A DNA stretch of 8,737 nt from Nitrosomonadales bacterium (lineage in GTDB: Bacteria; Pseudomonadota; Gammaproteobacteria; Burkholderiales; Gallionellaceae). Made by a program: the position numbers and the translations under genes. Every line of letters begins with the position of its first letter. The stretch's first letter is position 1. The stretch covers positions 1-8,737 of the forward strand of contig QJWF01000182.1 of NCBI GenBank assembly GCA_003235435.1. The letters run 5' to 3'. This document shows, piece by piece, positions 6,636-8,737 of the stretch. The notes beneath the pieces are model-generated. The model was given only the letters and a program-made list of their open reading frames with translations. It did not search any database and had not been told where the DNA came from.

Positions 6636-8348
6636 ATGAAAAAAACTGTCGATCTGGTTTTTCTCTGGCACATGCACCAGCCGGATTACCGCGATTATTC
6701 AAGCGGCGATTTCGTGCTGCCATGGACTTATTTGCATGCGATCAAAGACTACACCGACATGGCATATCACCTTGAACGGCACCCAAAAGTACACGCGGTG
6801 GTGAATTTCGTGCCTATCCTGCTAGACCAACTGGAAGACTATGCGGATCAATTTACCACCGGAAAACTGCGCGACCCGTTGTTGCGCCTGCTGGTACACG
6901 AGGATTCTTGTGAACTTACTGCGGAGCAGCGGCAACTGGCGCTCGATGCATGTTTTCGAAGCAATCACACCAAAATGATCTCGCCATATCCGGCCTACAA
7001 GCGGTTACTGGAATTATTCAATCGATTGCAGGCTGATGGCGAAATCGCGTTATCATATTTGTCCGGCCAGTATGTTGCGGACCTGTTGACCTGGTATCAC
7101 CTAGCCTGGTGTGGTGAAAGCATCAGGCGCGATCACAAGCTTGTGGCAAAGCTGATGAGCAAGGCGGAAGGATACAGCTATGATGACCGCAAACAATTGC
7201 TGGATCTGATCGGTGAGTTGATCAGCGACATCATTCCGCGCTATCGCAAGCTGGCCGAATCGGGGCAAATCGAATTGTCCGCCACACCGCATTACCATCC
7301 GTTAGCACCTTTGCTGATCGATTTCGCAAGCGCCAGAGAAGCCATGCCGGACGCCCCATTGCCTGAATCCCCGCATTACCCGAAAGGTCGGTTGAGGGTT
7401 ACAGCGCACATACAGCTTGCAAAGAAAAGCCACCGCGAACGTTTTGGCGCAGAACCGCACGGCATGTGGCCTGCCGAAGGATCGATTTCAACAGAGACGC
7501 TCGAAGTGTTTGCAGCAGAAGGCTGCAAATGGGTAGCCAGCGGGGAGGGCGTGCTGGTCAACAGCATGACTCATGCAAAGCAATCCATACCGGCGCGAGA
7601 GCAATATCTTTACCGTCCCTACCGGCTGGAAAAAGGTGCAGACAGCCTGACCTGCTTTTTCCGGGACGACCGCTTGTCCGATCTGATCGGCTTCGAATAT
7701 TCACGCTGGCATGGCAAGGATGCCGCGCAAAACTTCGTAGAACAGATCGAAGCGATCGCAGCGCACGCGCCCGAGGGTGAAACACCCTTGGTCAGTGTCA
7801 TACTGGATGGCGAAAACGCCTGGGAATACTACCCATACAACGGGTTTTACTTCCTTGATGAATTGTATGCTGCGCTTGAGGCCCACACAAACATTCACAC
7901 CAATACATACAACGGATATCTGGAATCGTGCTCGTCCCGCACAGACTGCGCAAAAATACACAGCCTGTCTGGTATCGTTGCCGGCAGTTGGGTATATGGG
8001 GATTTCTCGACCTGGATAGGGTCCAGGGACAAGAATCGCGCATGGGATCTGTTATGCGTGGCCAAGCAAAGCTTCGATATGGTCATGTCCAGCGATCGGC
8101 TCAGCCAGGCGGAGAAAGAGGCCGCCCAAAAGCAGCTGTTTTCCTGCGAAAGCTCAGACTGGTTCTGGTGGTTTGGCGATTACAATCCTTCCCATTCTGT
8201 CGCCAGCTTCGATCGGCTGTTCCGGCACAATCTCTCGGAGTTGTATCGCCTTTTGAAATTGCCCCCGCCCATGAATCTCTCCGAACCGGTCAGTCAGGGG
8301 GGCGGTCATCCGGAGGCGGGCGGTGCGATGAGGCGCGCTTCGGAGTAG
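6636..8348 (+). CDS. Glycoside hydrolase family 57 protein (alpha-glucan acting)
   Basis: GH57 enzymes are retaining alpha-glucan hydrolases or transferases (alpha-amylase, amylopullulanase, 4-alpha-glucanotransferase and branching types). This 570-residue protein shows the family motifs in order: HQP at 14-16, IELSATPHYHP at 212-222, WPAEGS at 278-283 with the likely nucleophile Glu281, and LDGENAWEYY at 390-399 with the likely acid/base Asp391. The later SSDWFWWFGDYNPS (507-520) is also typical of amylopullulanase-like members. No signal peptide is visible, so it should act on intracellular glycogen or maltodextrins. The last 20 residues are Gly-rich and probably disordered. ATG 6636 is the only in-frame start after the upstream stop, but no good Shine-Dalgarno precedes it. 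It lies 44 bp after glgC and 44 bp before malQ, probably in one transcript. Family is firm; whether it hydrolyses, debranches or transfers cannot be read from the sequence. Confidence 0.9.
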   Translation: MKKTVDLVFLWHMHQPDYRDYSSGDFVLPWTYLHAIKDYTDMAYHLERHPKVHAVVNFVPILLDQLEDYADQFTTGKLRDPLLRLLVHEDSCELTAEQRQLALDACFRSNHTKMISPYPAYKRLLELFNRLQADGEIALSYLSGQYVADLLTWYHLAWCGESIRRDHKLVAKLMSKAEGYSYDDRKQLLDLIGELISDIIPRYRKLAESGQIELSATPHYHPLAPLLIDFASAREAMPDAPLPESPHYPKGRLRVTAHIQLAKKSHRERFGAEPHGMWPAEGSISTETLEVFAAEGCKWVASGEGVLVNSMTHAKQSIPAREQYLYRPYRLEKGADSLTCFFRDDRLSDLIGFEYSRWHGKDAAQNFVEQIEAIAAHAPEGETPLVSVILDGENAWEYYPYNGFYFLDELYAALEAHTNIHTNTYNGYLESCSSRTDCAKIHSLSGIVAGSWVYGDFSTWIGSRDKNRAWDLLCVAKQSFDMVMSSDRLSQAEKEAAQKQLFSCESSDWFWWFGDYNPSHSVASFDRLFRHNLSELYRLLKLPPPMNLSEPVSQGGGHPEAGGAMRRASE

Positions 8349-8392
8349 CGTGTACGCCAAATTATTAAAATCCTTAACAGCCAACCAGGCTT

Positions 8393-8737
8393 ATGCTATT
8401 AACTGACCGCGCCAGCGGAATCTTGCTGCATCCCACCTCTCTACCGGGGCCGCTGGGTTCGGGCGACTTTGGCCCGGATGCTTATAAATTCATAGACTGG
8501 CTGGTCTCCGCCGGCCAAACGTACTGGCAGACTTTGCCGCTTGGAGGCATAGGTCCCGGCAATTCGCCCTACATGAGCAGCTCTGCCTTTGCCGGCAATA
8601 TCCTCCTTATCGATCTTGCGGAACTGGCGGAGCAGGGCTGGCTGGAACAAGAAGACCTGAAACCCCATCCGGGATTCCGCACTGACCGGATAGATTTCGA
8701 ACTTTTGAACGCCTTTCGTGTGGCCAGATTGCGCAGG
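8393..8737 (+). CDS. malQ: 4-alpha-glucanotransferase (amylomaltase), 5' part, cut by the window edge
   Basis: MalQ (GH77, EC 2.4.1.25) transfers alpha-1,4-glucan segments between maltodextrins and releases glucose, recycling short chains left by glycogen breakdown. The first 115 codons are present and run open to the right edge. They begin MLLTDRASGILLHPTSL and continue through GPLGSGDFGPDAYKFIDWL, then QTYWQTLPLGG, GPGNSPYMSSSAFAGN and LLIDLAEL, the standard N-terminal region of GH77 enzymes. The catalytic residues lie beyond the window. ATG 8393 is the only start after an in-frame TAA at 8375-8377; the ribosome site is weak (AGG at 8387-8389, close to the ATG). It follows the GH57 gene after 44 bp with no terminator visible between them. 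Confidence 0.93.
   Translation, partial: MLLTDRASGILLHPTSLPGPLGSGDFGPDAYKFIDWLVSAGQTYWQTLPLGGIGPGNSPYMSSSAFAGNILLIDLAELAEQGWLEQEDLKPHPGFRTDRIDFELLNAFRVARLRR

Noticed and set aside
7928..8368. 146-codon plus-strand frame overlapping the GH57 3' end
   Set aside because: It overlaps conserved GH57 residues in another frame and has a low-complexity, Arg/Ser-rich product typical of shadow frames.
6592..8392. Equal 44-bp gaps on both sides of the GH57 gene as a repeat-bounded cassette
   Set aside because: The two gap sequences do not resemble each other; equal length is coincidence.

Overview
The window is chromosomal DNA from a proteobacterium, most likely a betaproteobacterium. This is an inference from family resemblance (Proteobacteria-type GlgB, GlgC and Pgi, plus a close MlaF homologue) and from moderate GC content judged by eye; no marker gene fixes the genus. 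There is no RNA gene, insertion sequence, CRISPR array or phage gene that I can support.

Layout from left to right. Positions 1-402 hold no confident gene: they are AT-richer than the rest, with open but unrecognised frames and weak promoter-like elements. Positions 403-1221 (+) encode an MlaF-type ABC ATPase, without its usual MlaE permease next to it. It converges, across 51 bp, on a leftward pair: pgi (glucose-6-phosphate isomerase, 1273-2913) and, upstream of it, glgB (glycogen branching enzyme, 2993-5179). A 74-bp divergent control region (5180-5253) separates glgB from a rightward run: glgC (ADP-glucose pyrophosphorylase, 5254-6591), a family 57 glycoside hydrolase (6636-8348) and the 5' part of malQ (4-alpha-glucanotransferase, from 8393 to the right edge).

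From 1273 to the end, the window is a glycogen metabolism locus. Pgi links fructose-6-phosphate and glucose-6-phosphate. GlgC commits glucose-1-phosphate to ADP-glucose, and GlgB branches the polymer. The GH57 enzyme and MalQ probably trim, debranch or re-shuffle alpha-glucan chains. Glycogen synthase (glgA), phosphorylase (glgP) and phosphoglucomutase are not in the window and must lie elsewhere, perhaps beyond malQ.

I did not find a clearly new biological system. The points most worth a second look are: the MlaF protein has tyrosine where the ABC H-loop histidine belongs; GlgC has tryptophan at the position of the E. coli fructose-1,6-bisphosphate-site lysine, suggesting different allosteric control; the glgB and glgC promoters appear to sit back to back in 74 bp; and a GH57 enzyme of unproven specificity sits inside the glycogen operon.
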